The notes: generated by a model not told the origin, from the letters alone. 64,000 nt of DNA from Prochlorococcus sp. AG-402-O16 (GCA_003216415.1 QCIY01000005.1:25689-89688); one strand, 5' to 3'. Counted from the first letter of the stretch, positions 39,372-49,140 are shown. Made by a program: numbers and translations.

Positions 39372-40439
39372 TTATAAATCTTGAGATATATCTACCAGTT
39401 TAGCCACAAGTTGTTCAATATTTAAACCTGAAGCTTTCCAAAGCATTGGGAACATACTGTTTTTTGTAAAACCAGGAATCGTATTTATCTCATTCAAAAA
39501 AATTTTATTTGAAGATTTTTCTAAAAAGAAATCTACCCTTGCAAAACCAAAAATATTAAGTGCTTTACAGCTTTTTATAGCAATTTCTTTAATTTGTTTG
39601 GTGATTTTAGAATCTATTTCGGCTGGGATAGTTATCTTATTATTTAAATTGTATTTTGAATCGTAGTCGTACCAATCACTTTCGTACTTAACTTCGCCTA
39701 CCTCAGAGGTTAAGAGTTTTGAATTCCCAATTATTCCGCATTCAATTTCTCTTACCTCTAAACCTTCCTCTACTAAAATTCTTGTATCTATTTCCCTTGC
39801 TCTTACAAAAGCTTGTAATATTTCTGATTCATTTTTAACTTTAGAAACACCAAGAGATGATCCAGAGTTAGATGGTTTGACAAAAACAGGAAAATTTAAT
39901 TTTTTTAAAATCTCACTAGTTAAATTATTTTTTTCTTTTGTATCATTGAGATCTACATTTTGAAAAACTAAATAATTAACTTGTGGAAGTTTAAGATGTG
40001 AGAAAATTGTTTTCATCAGAATCTTATCCATTCCTAAAGCAGATCCTATAATTCCACATCCGACTAAAGGTTTCTTAGTAAATTTCAGTAATCCATGTAT
40101 TGAACCGTCTTCACCATTAAATCCATGCAGAAGAGGAAACCAAACATCAACATATTGAAATTCAATTCCGTCTAAGAAGTTAATTTTTTCTTGTTTAAAA
40201 ATTCCTTGTTTTTTTGTTGTGTTGTTTTCAATTTCCCCAATTAGGATTTTTTCTGAGAGATAACTATCAAGCCAATATCCATTTTTATTTATGTAAAAGG
40301 CTTTAACAATAAAACGTTGCTTGTTTATTTTTGAATTAAACGCTTGAAAAACTGTTTTTGCAGAGGAGATAGATACTTCATGTTCATTGGAATATCCACC
40401 AAATATTAACCCAATACATTTTTTCTTTTCTCCGATCAT
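39372..40439 (-). CDS. ddl: D-alanine-D-alanine ligase
   Basis: Makes the D-Ala-D-Ala end of the peptidoglycan stem. A 355-residue ATP-grasp enzyme with the N-terminal IFGGYSNEHEVSI motif, PLLHGFNGEDGSIHGLL, VKPSNSGSSLGVSKV, and a C-terminal FLNEINTIPGFT. Length is normal for the family. It lies 10 bases downstream of miaB and upstream of the cyanobacterial membrane protein and ftsQ. Confidence 0.97.
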   Translation of the reverse strand: MIGEKKKCIGLIFGGYSNEHEVSISSAKTVFQAFNSKINKQRFIVKAFYINKNGYWLDSYLSEKILIGEIENNTTKKQGIFKQEKINFLDGIEFQYVDVWFPLLHGFNGEDGSIHGLLKFTKKPLVGCGIIGSALGMDKILMKTIFSHLKLPQVNYLVFQNVDLNDTKEKNNLTSEILKKLNFPVFVKPSNSGSSLGVSKVKNESEILQAFVRAREIDTRILVEEGLEVREIECGIIGNSKLLTSEVGEVKYESDWYDYDSKYNLNNKITIPAEIDSKITKQIKEIAIKSCKALNIFGFARVDFFLEKSSNKIFLNEINTIPGFTKNSMFPMLWKASGLNIEQLVAKLVDISQDL

Positions 40440-40449
40440 TTAGAAAAAA

Positions 40450-41844
40450 TTATAAGCAAAGTTCACCTGTTAAAGAAAAAGGTCTTGCTTCATTTATTCT
40501 GACATCTATCTCATCTCCCAATGAAAAATTAAATTCACTGTTGTTAGGGATCTCAACAAAAGTCAATCGATTTGTCCTGGTTCTACCCATAATTTGCGAT
40601 GACTTTTTTGGATTCAATCCTTCAATTAGAATGCTTTCTATATTATCTAGGTATCTTTCATTTCTTTTCTTAGAAGTAATTTCAACTAATTCATTTATTT
40701 CTTTTAATCTTTCTTTTTTTACGTCCTCAGAAATTTGATTATGCCATATAGCTGCAGGAGTATTTGGTCTTGGAGAATAGGCAGCTGTCATAACTTGATC
40801 AAAGCCAATATCAGATATTAGTTTCAATGTATCCCTATATTGTCCTTCGGATTCTCCAGGAAAAGCAACTATTGCATCAGCAGTAATAGAGGCATTTGGC
40901 ATCAATGATCTTATATTTTCAATGATTCTTTTATATTTATCAATAGTGTATCCTCTAGCCATTAACTTAAGAATTTCATTATTCCCACTTTGAAATGGGA
41001 TATGAAAATGCTCACAGACTTTGTCTAATTCATAACAAGCTTGTATCAATCTTTTAGAAAAATATCTTGGATGGCTGGTGGCAAATCGTATTCTACGAAT
41101 TCCTTCTACATCATGAATGTAGTAAAGGAGATCAGTTAAGGTATTTTCTTTTCTCCCCTCTTTTGTAGTTCCAGGTAGATCTCTTCCATAAGCATCAATA
41201 TTCTGACCCAAAAGAGTGACTTCCTTAAAATTATCATTTGCTAATTTTTGTATCTCACTTTTTATTGCATTAGGATATCTTGATTGCTCTTTACCTCTAA
41301 CAGAGGGGACTACGCAATAAGAACATCTTTCATTACATCCATAAATAATATTAACCCACCCACAAATTGAGCTCTCCCTTCTCGCATTTGTAATATCCTC
41401 AGAAATGAAGGTCTCTTCTGTCGCGGCGACTTGATTCCCTGCATCAACTTTACCCAAAAGATTTTCAAGATTATTTAAGTGTTGAGGACCCATTACCAGA
41501 TCAAGTTCTGGAACCCTTCTTAGTAAGGACTCACCTTCTTGTTGAGCAAGGCATCCTGCAACAACAAGCTTTAAACTTGGTGTTTTGTGCTTCCTTTTTG
41601 CCTGCCTTCCTAAAAAACTATAGACTTTTTGTTCTGCATTATCTCTAATTGTGCATGTATTATATAAAACTAAGTCTGCTTGAAGTTCCTCATCAGCTTT
41701 CGTATATCCCATTTTTTCCAAAGTTCCAGCCATTCTCTCAGAATCAGCTTTATTCATTTGACATCCAAATGTAGTTATCCAATAACTGCCAATAGTTGAA
41801 TCTTTTGGAAATTCTTTTTCGTCTTTTATTGTTTTTGTTAGCAC
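40450..41844 (-). CDS. miaB: tRNA-2-methylthio-N6-isopentenyladenosine synthase MiaB
   Basis: Adds the methylthio group at tRNA position 37 (A37). The 464-residue radical SAM methylthiotransferase has an N-terminal UPF0004 domain with the cysteines of [18 protein letters not shown] and VVAGCLAQQ, the radical SAM motif [12 protein letters not shown], and a C-terminal TRAM domain (about residues 395-460). First gene of the leftward ddl-ftsQ run. Confidence 0.95.
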   Translation of the reverse strand: MLTKTIKDEKEFPKDSTIGSYWITTFGCQMNKADSERMAGTLEKMGYTKADEELQADLVLYNTCTIRDNAEQKVYSFLGRQAKRKHKTPSLKLVVAGCLAQQEGESLLRRVPELDLVMGPQHLNNLENLLGKVDAGNQVAATEETFISEDITNARRESSICGWVNIIYGCNERCSYCVVPSVRGKEQSRYPNAIKSEIQKLANDNFKEVTLLGQNIDAYGRDLPGTTKEGRKENTLTDLLYYIHDVEGIRRIRFATSHPRYFSKRLIQACYELDKVCEHFHIPFQSGNNEILKLMARGYTIDKYKRIIENIRSLMPNASITADAIVAFPGESEGQYRDTLKLISDIGFDQVMTAAYSPRPNTPAAIWHNQISEDVKKERLKEINELVEITSKKRNERYLDNIESILIEGLNPKKSSQIMGRTRTNRLTFVEIPNNSEFNFSLGDEIDVRINEARPFSLTGELCL

Positions 41845-41909
41845 TTTTCGAAGAAATTTAATGATAATTCAAAATTACAAGTTATATAGTTATGGTGCAA
41901 TTTTTTGAG

Positions 41910-41983
41910 GGCGAGCGAGGGGATTCGAACCCCCGAATAGCGGCGCCACAAGCCGCTGCCTTAACCACTTGGCGACGCCCGCC
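41910..41983 (-). tRNA. tRNA-His(GTG)
   Basis: Read on the minus strand: an extra 5' G (position -1) at 41983, acceptor GCGGGCG/CGCTCGC, D arm GTCGCCAAGTGGTTAAGGC, anticodon stem GCGGC/GCCGC with loop TTGTGGC giving anticodon GTG, and T arm GGGGG-TTCGAAT-CCCCT. The -1 G paired with C73 is the histidine identity feature. CCA is not encoded. It stands alone between miaB and the amidohydrolase gene. Confidence 0.97.
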
Positions 41984-42113
41984 TCACATTTATAAATCTA
42001 ACAACTCAAGGGCAATTTTTCATAGTCCTTTTATCTTTTAAAAAAATTTGAATTATTTTCTTATTCAATAAAGTTTTTTTATGTTTTAAAATAATGTAAT
42101 TAGAAAAGAAAAT

Positions 42114-43346
42114 TTGGGTAATTCCGGTAAAGTTGAGGCTCTCATCCCTAGATGCCTCTTTTCAATTGAAAATAGTGATAACCTCAATATTGATTTTGAG
42201 GATTTATGTTCTGTTTCGATATGCTGGGAAAATGGATTTGTTTCTGAATTAAAGCCTTTAAAAATTAAAAATAAAAAACCGCACAATATTCTATTCCCGA
42301 GATTTGTTGAAGCTCATTCTCATGTTGATAAATCTTTTACTTGGCATGAATTCCCAAATTTAAGATCAAACTATGATGAGGCACTATCAGTTAATCTTGA
42401 AGAACATAAGACTAGAACTACCAAAAAAATAATTGAAAGAGCAGAGAAGTCATTGAACTTAGCAATTAAAAATGGGTATAGAGCTATTAGAAGTCATATT
42501 GATACCTATCAAAATCAAGGAAATAATGTTTGGACAGAACTCTTTAATTTACAAAAAAAATATTCTTCTAAGTTGCAACTTCAATTTGTTGCTCTTTCGC
42601 CTCTTGAATTTTGGCAAACTGAAAATGGGAAAAAGCTAGCCAAAAAATTATCTACACATAAAGGCATTCTTGGAGGTGTTGTAGTTCCTCCTTTTAATAA
42701 AAGAGAGACAAGTAAATTACTCTCTAAAATGCTTTTGCTTGCGGATAAATATAAATTAGAAATTGATTTACACATAGATGAATCAACTACGGAACCAGGA
42801 GCAGGAGTAAAAGTTCTTTTAGAAGTTATAGATAAATTAAAGATCCAAGTCCCAATTACATGTAGTCATTTGAGTAGCATTTTGTTTCTCAAAGAAAATG
42901 AAATATTAGATTTAGGAAAAAAGCTAGCTGACAAGAATATTAAGGTCGTTACCCTACCCATTACAAATTTTTGGTTACTTAATCACAAAAGTAAAATTAC
43001 ATCTTTAAAAAGACCAGTTGCACCTATTAAACAATTACAGAAATCATTAGTTGATGTTTCAGTAGGTAGTGATAATGTTCAAGATCCTTGGTATCCATTT
43101 GGTAATTTTGACCCCTTATATATGATGTCTTGCTCAATGCCTATGCTTCAACTAAATCCGTGGGAGAGAATGACTTTATCTTCGATTTTTTTAGCTCCAA
43201 GCAGATTATTAAATTTAGAATGGGATGGCTTAATTAAAAAGGGCTGCCCTGCTGATTTCGTAATTTTGGATGCACAAAGATGGGCAGATGTTTTTTCGAA
43301 TACTTTAAAAAGAAAGGTATTTATCAAAGGCGATTTGCATTGCTAA
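42114..43346 (+). CDS. amidohydrolase, cytosine deaminase-like
   Basis: A 410-residue metal-dependent hydrolase. Metal-ligand motifs: EAHSHVDKSF near residue 67 (HxHxDK as in CodA), DLHIDESTTEPG, CSHLSS, and SVGSDNVQDPWYPFG with a catalytic Asp. The HVDK and DNVQDPWY pattern fits cytosine/N-isopropylammelide-type deaminases. The start used here is TTG 42114; the frame remains open back to a stop at 42087 with only ATT as an alternative. The FAD-dehydrogenase gene follows after 36 bases. Confidence 0.82.
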   Translation: MGNSGKVEALIPRCLFSIENSDNLNIDFEDLCSVSICWENGFVSELKPLKIKNKKPHNILFPRFVEAHSHVDKSFTWHEFPNLRSNYDEALSVNLEEHKTRTTKKIIERAEKSLNLAIKNGYRAIRSHIDTYQNQGNNVWTELFNLQKKYSSKLQLQFVALSPLEFWQTENGKKLAKKLSTHKGILGGVVVPPFNKRETSKLLSKMLLLADKYKLEIDLHIDESTTEPGAGVKVLLEVIDKLKIQVPITCSHLSSILFLKENEILDLGKKLADKNIKVVTLPITNFWLLNHKSKITSLKRPVAPIKQLQKSLVDVSVGSDNVQDPWYPFGNFDPLYMMSCSMPMLQLNPWERMTLSSIFLAPSRLLNLEWDGLIKKGCPADFVILDAQRWADVFSNTLKRKVFIKGDLHC

Positions 43347-43382
43347 TCGACTATTTTATTAAAAACATAAAAAATTTAATTA

Positions 43383-44738
43383 ATGTCATCAAATAATCTA
43401 GAACTTTTAGATAAATTAAGGGAAGTCAATAACTTAGAAATTATTGAAAGCCAATCTGACATAAAAAGACTGTCAAAAGATTTTTATAATTACTCCCCAG
43501 TCCTTACAGAAAAACTAGACGGATGTATTGCTGATTTGGTGGTAAGACCTAGTGATCATAATGCAGTAAAGAAAGTAGCAGAAATTTGTTGGAAATTTTG
43601 TGTCCCACTTACTTTAAGGGGGGCAGGTACAGGTAATTACGGACAAGCAGTTCCTTTGTTTAAAGGAGTTGTAATGCAGATGAGCCGCCTTAATAATCTA
43701 GAGGATTTTGATCCTGATACAGGTTTCGTGAAAGTACAGTCTGGCTGTTTAATGGGAGATTTGAACAAAAAATTAGAGAAGTATGGGAGGGAATTAAGGT
43801 TGCTTCCTAGTACTTGGAAAACGGCTACAATTGGAGGCTTTATTGCTGGTGGATCTGGAGGTATTGGATCGATTAGGTGGGGATTCTTAAGAGATCCTGG
43901 CAATCTTATAGGCTTGGAGGCAGTAACAATTAATGAAAAACCTGAATTATTAAAATTTGATGCTGAAGAATCCGAACCTTTAAATCATGCTTATGGGACT
44001 AATGGAATAATTACTTCTTTGTTACTTTCTACTGATATCAAACGAAGATGGCATTCAATCGTTATTAATTGTATTGAATTTGAAAAAACATTAGAAATAT
44101 TAAAAACTCTTACTAGCGCAGCAATCGATCTGAAACTGGGGACAATCCTCGAAAAAGAAATTGTAGATCAAATGCCGACATGGTTTAAAAGTAAATCTAG
44201 AAGTCACAAGATATTAATTCAAACTACTCTTGGAGGTATAAAAACGATAGAGCTGATTTGTAAAAAATTCAAAGTAGAATCTATTCACGTTGGGGAAGAA
44301 GAAAAACTCGTTAATGGAATTTCTGAAGTGGTATGGAATCATACAACTCTTCATATGAGATCTAGGAATAAAAATTGGACATATTTACAGATGCTGTTGC
44401 CACTGAATAATGAACTAGAATTAATCAATTGTTTGAGAACAAAATGGGGTAAAAAAGTTCTTTGGCACTTAGAGGCAGTTTCTCAGCAAGGATCACCACG
44501 ATTAGCTGCTTTGCCATTATTAAAGTGGAATGGTGTAGAAGAATTAAATGAAATAATAGAAGATTGTAAGAAACTTGGCGCGTTTATTTTTAATCCCCAT
44601 GTTTTAACTGTTGAAGGCGGAGGCCTAGGAGTGGTTGACGCAGATCAAGTAAAAGCGAAACTAAAATTTGATCCTAAAGGGCTGTTAAATCCAGGAAAAT
44701 TGGAAGGTTGGGAAGTAAAGGAACAATTTAATATTTAA
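43383..44738 (+). CDS. FAD-linked oxidoreductase, GlcD-like
   Basis: A 451-residue flavoprotein of the FAD-binding type 4 (PCMH) family. The FAD-binding part has DLVVRPSDHNAVKKVA, CVPLTLRGAGTGNYGQAVP and the glycine-rich TIGGFIAGGSGGIGS; the C-terminal part ends with KLKFDPKGLLNPGKLEGW. The family includes glycolate/lactate dehydrogenase subunits; the electron donor here is unknown. It probably shares a transcript with the amidohydrolase. It overlaps folC on the opposite strand by 4 bases. Confidence 0.82.
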   Translation: MSSNNLELLDKLREVNNLEIIESQSDIKRLSKDFYNYSPVLTEKLDGCIADLVVRPSDHNAVKKVAEICWKFCVPLTLRGAGTGNYGQAVPLFKGVVMQMSRLNNLEDFDPDTGFVKVQSGCLMGDLNKKLEKYGRELRLLPSTWKTATIGGFIAGGSGGIGSIRWGFLRDPGNLIGLEAVTINEKPELLKFDAEESEPLNHAYGTNGIITSLLLSTDIKRRWHSIVINCIEFEKTLEILKTLTSAAIDLKLGTILEKEIVDQMPTWFKSKSRSHKILIQTTLGGIKTIELICKKFKVESIHVGEEEKLVNGISEVVWNHTTLHMRSRNKNWTYLQMLLPLNNELELINCLRTKWGKKVLWHLEAVSQQGSPRLAALPLLKWNGVEELNEIIEDCKKLGAFIFNPHVLTVEGGGLGVVDADQVKAKLKFDPKGLLNPGKLEGWEVKEQFNI

Positions 44739-45967
44739 CATTTCTGTTTATTTGCAAATTTAATAAATTCAGCAACTAAAAAAATAGAACCTGTTAGAAC
44801 AGGATGATTAGGTGGCCATTTTTCAAGGGCAAATAAATACTCAATGGCAAGTTCAAATGTTTTAAATTCAATTGTTTTTTTAAAGTCAATTTCTTTAATC
44901 TGAGAGAGATCGTTTAATTGCCAACTAGGTTGGTTCGGAACTGGTACAAGTAATAAGTGATCATTTTCCTTTAGGAGTGTTTTTAATATTGAGTAAATAT
45001 CTTTTTGTCTTTGGACACCTAAAATCCAATAAATTCCTTCTTCTTCATTTTTCCAACTGCTTCGCTCATTAGAGAGTGCTTTTGCAGCAGGATAATTATG
45101 CGCACAATCTACAAGAATTTCTTTGTTGAAATAATTTATTATTTCTAATCTTCCTTGCCAAGCTGTCTTTTTAAGACCTTTAGATATGTGTTTTTCTTTA
45201 ATATTAAATCCCAAATTATTCAGTGCTTCAATTGCTCCAACGGCTACTGAAGCATTTTGCTTTTGGAAAATTCCTTTTAATCCAAGTTCATATCTGTTTG
45301 AAATTGAATCTTTCCAGATAATTTCTGCTCCAACCTCTTTAACTTTTTTGGTTATTAAATTTTCAACTTGACTATTTTGGTTGCATGAGATGACAATTGA
45401 GTTTTTTTCAATAACTGCTAATTTTTCTTTGGCAATTTTTTCAATCGTATCTCCAAGAAATTCTTTATGGTCTAAGCCAATATTCCCAATAGCAATTATT
45501 GGCCTAAATTTATGGGCTGTTGTCGCGTCTAATCGTCCCCCTAAGCCAGCTTCAAGAATGAGCAATTCAACTTTTTTATTATCAAAAAAATTTAGTGCGC
45601 AGCAAATAATTTTTTCAAAAGGGGTTAATTCAAATGTTGAGAATTTTTTTTCTATTAATGAATAAATTTTTTCAAAATCAATTTTGTTAATATTTTTTTT
45701 ATTAACTCTAATCCTCTCGCATACGTCCAAAAGATGAGGAGATGTCGTTACACCAAAATTCCGTTTAGCTTCAAAAAGTATACTTTCTAAATATGCCGCG
45801 ATTGAACCTTTCCCATTGGTTCCAATAATGTGTATCGCAGGGATATCCTTGCAAGGATTACCAAGTTCTTGAAGTGCCTTTTTAATTCTTGATAAACCTA
45901 ACTTGATATTATCCCTTTCATATTTAGATGATAATAATTCAAAAATTTTTAAATTTGCATTTTTCAA
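44735..45967 (-). CDS. folC: dihydrofolate/folylpolyglutamate synthase
   Basis: Adds glutamates to folate. A 410-residue Mur ligase-family enzyme with HIIGTNGKGSIAAYLESIL (P-loop), TSPHLLDVCERIRVN, LEAGLGGRLDATTA, and a C-terminal DCAHNYPAAKAL segment. It is 11 bases downstream of argD on the same strand and overlaps the flavoprotein gene end by 4 bases. Confidence 0.94.
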   Translation of the reverse strand: MKNANLKIFELLSSKYERDNIKLGLSRIKKALQELGNPCKDIPAIHIIGTNGKGSIAAYLESILFEAKRNFGVTTSPHLLDVCERIRVNKKNINKIDFEKIYSLIEKKFSTFELTPFEKIICCALNFFDNKKVELLILEAGLGGRLDATTAHKFRPIIAIGNIGLDHKEFLGDTIEKIAKEKLAVIEKNSIVISCNQNSQVENLITKKVKEVGAEIIWKDSISNRYELGLKGIFQKQNASVAVGAIEALNNLGFNIKEKHISKGLKKTAWQGRLEIINYFNKEILVDCAHNYPAAKALSNERSSWKNEEEGIYWILGVQRQKDIYSILKTLLKENDHLLLVPVPNQPSWQLNDLSQIKEIDFKKTIEFKTFELAIEYLFALEKWPPNHPVLTGSIFLVAEFIKFANKQKC

Positions 45968-45978
45968 AATTTAAATTG

Positions 45979-47154
45979 CTATAACTCTTCAAAAATTGAA
46001 TTTAGCTTGTCCAAAAGAATATTAATTTCTCTTCGAGATATTACTAATGGTGGGACAATCCTTACAACGTTTCCTCCTGCAGGAACTACCAGTAATCCTT
46101 TATCAAAAGCTTTTAATGTAATTTTTTTTGCATCAGCATAATCATCATTGATAACAATACCTTGTATTAAACCTAAACCTCTTTTCCCGCTAATAATATT
46201 TGGAAATTTTTTTGACAATTCTTCAAACCCAGCACTTAATTGTTCTCCTCTTAGATAAACATTATTGATAAGATTTCTTCTATTTATTTCTTCTAATACA
46301 GTTAGGGCAGCTTTACAAGCGAAAGGATTCCCCCCAAAAGTGCTTGCATGATCTCCTGGAGAAAAAATGTTGGCTTTTTCTTTTACCAATAATGCTCCAA
46401 TTGCATGACCTCCTCCTAATCCTTTAGCAAGGGTGAATCCATCAGGTTCAATTCCTAAATTCTCATAACCCCACATTTTCCCAGTTCGACCTACTCCACT
46501 TTGGACCTCATCTAAAATGAGAAGAGAATTGTATTTATCACATATATCTCTCAGGCTTTTAAAAAATATTTTACTTCCAGGAATTACGCCACCTTCTCCT
46601 TGTATTGGTTCAACTAAAACGCCGGAAATTTTTTGATCATTATTTTCACACTCTTCAAATAATTTTTTTACCGAATTAAAATTGTTAAATTTAAAAAATT
46701 TGAACCCTTGAATCATTGGTTCGAAACCTTTTTGATATTTGGGCTGTCCAGTAGCACTCAAGGCTGCCAGCGTCCTTCCATGAAAGCTGGATTCTGCTGC
46801 GAGAATAATTGATTCTTTACCTTTATTGGTTGTATTACCATATTTTTTAATTAATTTAATTGCTGATTCATTTGCTTCCGCACCACTGTTGCAGAAGAAG
46901 ACGCTTTTGGCACAACTCATATTCGTTAAAGTTCTGCTTAATTGCTCTTGTTCTTCAATGTTGTAGAGATTGGAAATGTGCTGAATCTTTTTTAGTTGAG
47001 TTGATAGCCTTCTTCTTAAAACTCTATCGCTATGTCCAAGACTACAAGTTGCTATACCAGCGACTGCATCAAGATACTTTTTACCTGTTTTGTCCCATAG
47101 CCAACAACCTTTTCCTTTTTTGAAAGATATATCGAATCGGCTGTAGGTATTCAT
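45979..47154 (-). CDS. argD: acetylornithine aminotransferase
   Basis: PLP enzyme of arginine synthesis. The 391-residue protein has MNTYSRFDISFKKGKGCWLWD at its start, GNSGAEANESAIKL, ESSFHGRTLAALSATG, LLILDEVQSGVGRTG and HASTFGGNPFACKAA; the Lys Schiff base is in TLAKGLGGGH. The start must be ATG 47154: a longer frame exists but its first 27 codons translate the tRNA-Leu. The ATG lies only 5 bases after the 3' end of that tRNA. Confidence 0.95.
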   Translation of the reverse strand: MNTYSRFDISFKKGKGCWLWDKTGKKYLDAVAGIATCSLGHSDRVLRRRLSTQLKKIQHISNLYNIEEQEQLSRTLTNMSCAKSVFFCNSGAEANESAIKLIKKYGNTTNKGKESIILAAESSFHGRTLAALSATGQPKYQKGFEPMIQGFKFFKFNNFNSVKKLFEECENNDQKISGVLVEPIQGEGGVIPGSKIFFKSLRDICDKYNSLLILDEVQSGVGRTGKMWGYENLGIEPDGFTLAKGLGGGHAIGALLVKEKANIFSPGDHASTFGGNPFACKAALTVLEEINRRNLINNVYLRGEQLSAGFEELSKKFPNIISGKRGLGLIQGIVINDDYADAKKITLKAFDKGLLVVPAGGNVVRIVPPLVISRREINILLDKLNSIFEEL

Positions 47155-47159
47155 CAAAG

Positions 47160-47241
47160 TGGGAGCGGTCGGACTTGAACCGACATACCCGAAGGTGCCG
47201 CATTTTGAGTGCGGTGCGTCTACCAATTCCACCACGCTCCC
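47160..47241 (-). tRNA. tRNA-Leu(CAA)
   Basis: Read on the minus strand: acceptor GGGAGCG/CGCTCCC with discriminator A, anticodon stem CCGCA/TGCGG with loop CTCAAAA giving anticodon CAA, a long variable arm around CACCTTCGGGT as in leucine tRNAs, and T arm GTCGG-TTCAAGT-CCGAC. CCA is not encoded. It is directly upstream of argD, with 5 bases between the discriminator and the argD ATG. Confidence 0.97.
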
Positions 47242-47521
47242 AAGTCTTTTGAAAAAATGAACTTTTTTATTATAACAAAAATCATTTTATTGACTATTGT
47301 TTTGGTCAAGGAACAGTGATCAAGATAACGTTTGTTAATAGTAAATCTTTTTGATAAAAATATAGAATTATTTTTATTGAATTTGCTGACAAAAAATAAG
47401 ATAAAAATGGATTTTTTAACATTTATGATGCAATTATGTAGCAAAAATCCAAAAAAAAATCTATTTTAGAGACTGTGACTTCATAATTAGTAATATTATG
47501 TTATATTAAAAGAAAAATCTA

Positions 47522-47629
47522 ATGTCTAAAATCAAAGCAAAAAAATTATCCTTTCAATTCGTTCCTTATCTTTTCATTGTAGTCACTATATTGACAGCAT
47601 TTGGATCTAATAGTGGAACATGGGCATGA
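47522..47629 (+). CDS. 35-residue membrane microprotein
   Basis: A 35-residue frame, MSKIKAKKLSFQF at the start: a basic head, then one hydrophobic helix (about residues 12-28) and a short SNSGTWA end. Its stop codon overlaps the ATG of a second small gene (ATGA at 47626-47629), an arrangement unlikely by chance and typical of coupled translation. I do not recognise the protein; it does not match the small photosystem or cytochrome b6f subunits I know. Confidence 0.55.
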   Translation: MSKIKAKKLSFQFVPYLFIVVTILTAFGSNSGTWA

Positions 47630-47736
47630 ATGATCTCAAGATTAGTGGTCTAAATAAATTTTGGTCTGGTCGCTTCTTAGTATTATTTCTCATATTTTTA
47701 AGTTGTATTTCACTTATCAATATTGCTTACGTTTAA
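47626..47736 (+). CDS. 36-residue membrane microprotein, overlapping the previous gene
   Basis: A 36-residue frame beginning MNDLKISGLNKFWSG followed by one hydrophobic helix (about residues 16-33) and ending NIAYV. The ATG overlaps the previous stop as ATGA. Its 3' end lies 33 bases before the murA stop on the opposite strand. Family and function are unknown to me; the two-gene arrangement is the main support. Confidence 0.5.
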   Translation: MNDLKISGLNKFWSGRFLVLFLIFLSCISLINIAYV

Positions 47737-47769
47737 ATAATTTATTTATTTTCCAAACTTTTTAAAATT

Positions 47770-49140
47770 TTAGGCGGCTCTATATCTAGGAATATCTGCA
47801 GGATCTGAATTAGTTTTAAATTCCTTATTCGTCAAAGTTTTTTTGTTAAAGTCTCTAGTTATTTTTATACCCAATATTTTTAGTTTTGATTCAAAATTTT
47901 CATAACCTCTATCCAAATGCTCTAAGCCATAAATTCTACTAGTGCCTTCAGCTATAATCCCAGCAATTATTAATGCGGCTGAAGACCTCAAATCAGATCC
48001 AACTAGATCCATCCCCTTAATTTTTTTAACACCTTTGATATAAGCTATATTTTTATTTAATTTTATATTTGCCCCCATTTTGTTAAGTAAATGAACATGG
48101 TTCATTCTGTTTTCGAAAATTGTTTCAGTTATCTTTGATTTACCATTTGCGATTGCCATTAAAGTTGTAAATGGTGCTTGCAAATCAGTTGGAAATCCTG
48201 GGAAAGGAGCTGTTTCAATATCTACCCCATTAATCTCTTTACCCTTGATTGTAATTGAATTACCTTTAATCGTAATTTTACTTCCACTCTCTTGAAGCTT
48301 ATTTGTGACAGCTTCAAGATGATTAGGAATTACAGGAGAAATTGTTATCGAAGAGGAACTCGCAGCAGCAGCTATTAAAAAAGTGCCAGCTTCTATTCGA
48401 TCTGGAATCACTTTATGAGTACAACCACACAGCTTATTAACACCATCAATAATTATTTTTTCTTTGCCCGAGTCGTAAATTTTCGCCCCCATTTTATTTA
48501 GCATTTGGCATAAATCCTGAATTTCAGGTTCTCTTGCAGCATTCTCAATCGTAGTTCTTCCCTCCGCTAATGATGCGGCCATTATTAAAGTTTCAGTAGC
48601 TCCTACGCTTGGGCATTTTAATTGGATATGTGCACCATGCAGTTTATTAGTCTCGTCCTTTATTCTTGCTTTGACAATTCCTTCTTCAATAATAATTTCC
48701 GCTCCTAGAGCTTGAAGTCCATTTATGTGCTCATCTATGGGCCTTGAACCAATATCGCATCCTCCAGGTAAGGGGACTTTAGCCTCTCCATATTTACTTA
48801 ATAATGCACCTATACAAAAGAAACTAGCTCTTAATCCATTCACAAGTTCATATGGAAGTTCTTTAATAGAAATATTTTTTGGATCTATCTCTAATAGATT
48901 GTTTTTTTGTATTAATTTAATACCTAAACTCTTTAGGATATTCCCCATTTTTTCAATATCAGTAAGACGAGGAACATTCTCAAGAATTATCCTTTCATTA
49001 GTTAGCAATGATGAGGCCAATAAAACTAAGGCAGAATTCTTAGCGCCACTTATTTCAACTTTTCCATCTAAGTTACCTTGGCCAAAAATCTTTAAATTTT
49101 GAGATTTAAGATATGACTTCTTATTGCTTACGCAAATCAT
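47770..49140 (-). CDS. murA: UDP-N-acetylglucosamine 1-carboxyvinyltransferase
   Basis: First committed step of peptidoglycan synthesis. A 456-residue enolpyruvyl transferase with LDGKVEISGAKNSAL at the N-terminus and LPGGCDIGSRPIDEHINGL containing the fosfomycin-target cysteine, plus FPTDLQAPFT near the C-terminus. About 15 residues precede the conserved start. It has a roughly 250-base spacer upstream, shared with the divergent rRNA methyltransferase gene. Confidence 0.95.
   Translation of the reverse strand: MICVSNKKSYLKSQNLKIFGQGNLDGKVEISGAKNSALVLLASSLLTNERIILENVPRLTDIEKMGNILKSLGIKLIQKNNLLEIDPKNISIKELPYELVNGLRASFFCIGALLSKYGEAKVPLPGGCDIGSRPIDEHINGLQALGAEIIIEEGIVKARIKDETNKLHGAHIQLKCPSVGATETLIMAASLAEGRTTIENAAREPEIQDLCQMLNKMGAKIYDSGKEKIIIDGVNKLCGCTHKVIPDRIEAGTFLIAAAASSSSITISPVIPNHLEAVTNKLQESGSKITIKGNSITIKGKEINGVDIETAPFPGFPTDLQAPFTTLMAIANGKSKITETIFENRMNHVHLLNKMGANIKLNKNIAYIKGVKKIKGMDLVGSDLRSSAALIIAGIIAEGTSRIYGLEHLDRGYENFESKLKILGIKITRDFNKKTLTNKEFKTNSDPADIPRYRAA

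Noticed and set aside
47154..47235. Longer argD frame beginning MVELVDAPHSKCG
   Set aside because: Its first 27 codons translate the tRNA-Leu gene; the family start is at ATG 47154.
47257..47319. 20-codon hydrophobic frame MNFFIITK just after tRNA-Leu
   Set aside because: Short, AT-rich and unsupported by position or a binding site.
47220..47444. 74-codon minus-strand frame upstream of tRNA-Leu
   Set aside because: It runs into the tRNA and shows only AT-rich, low-complexity residues; no protein pattern.
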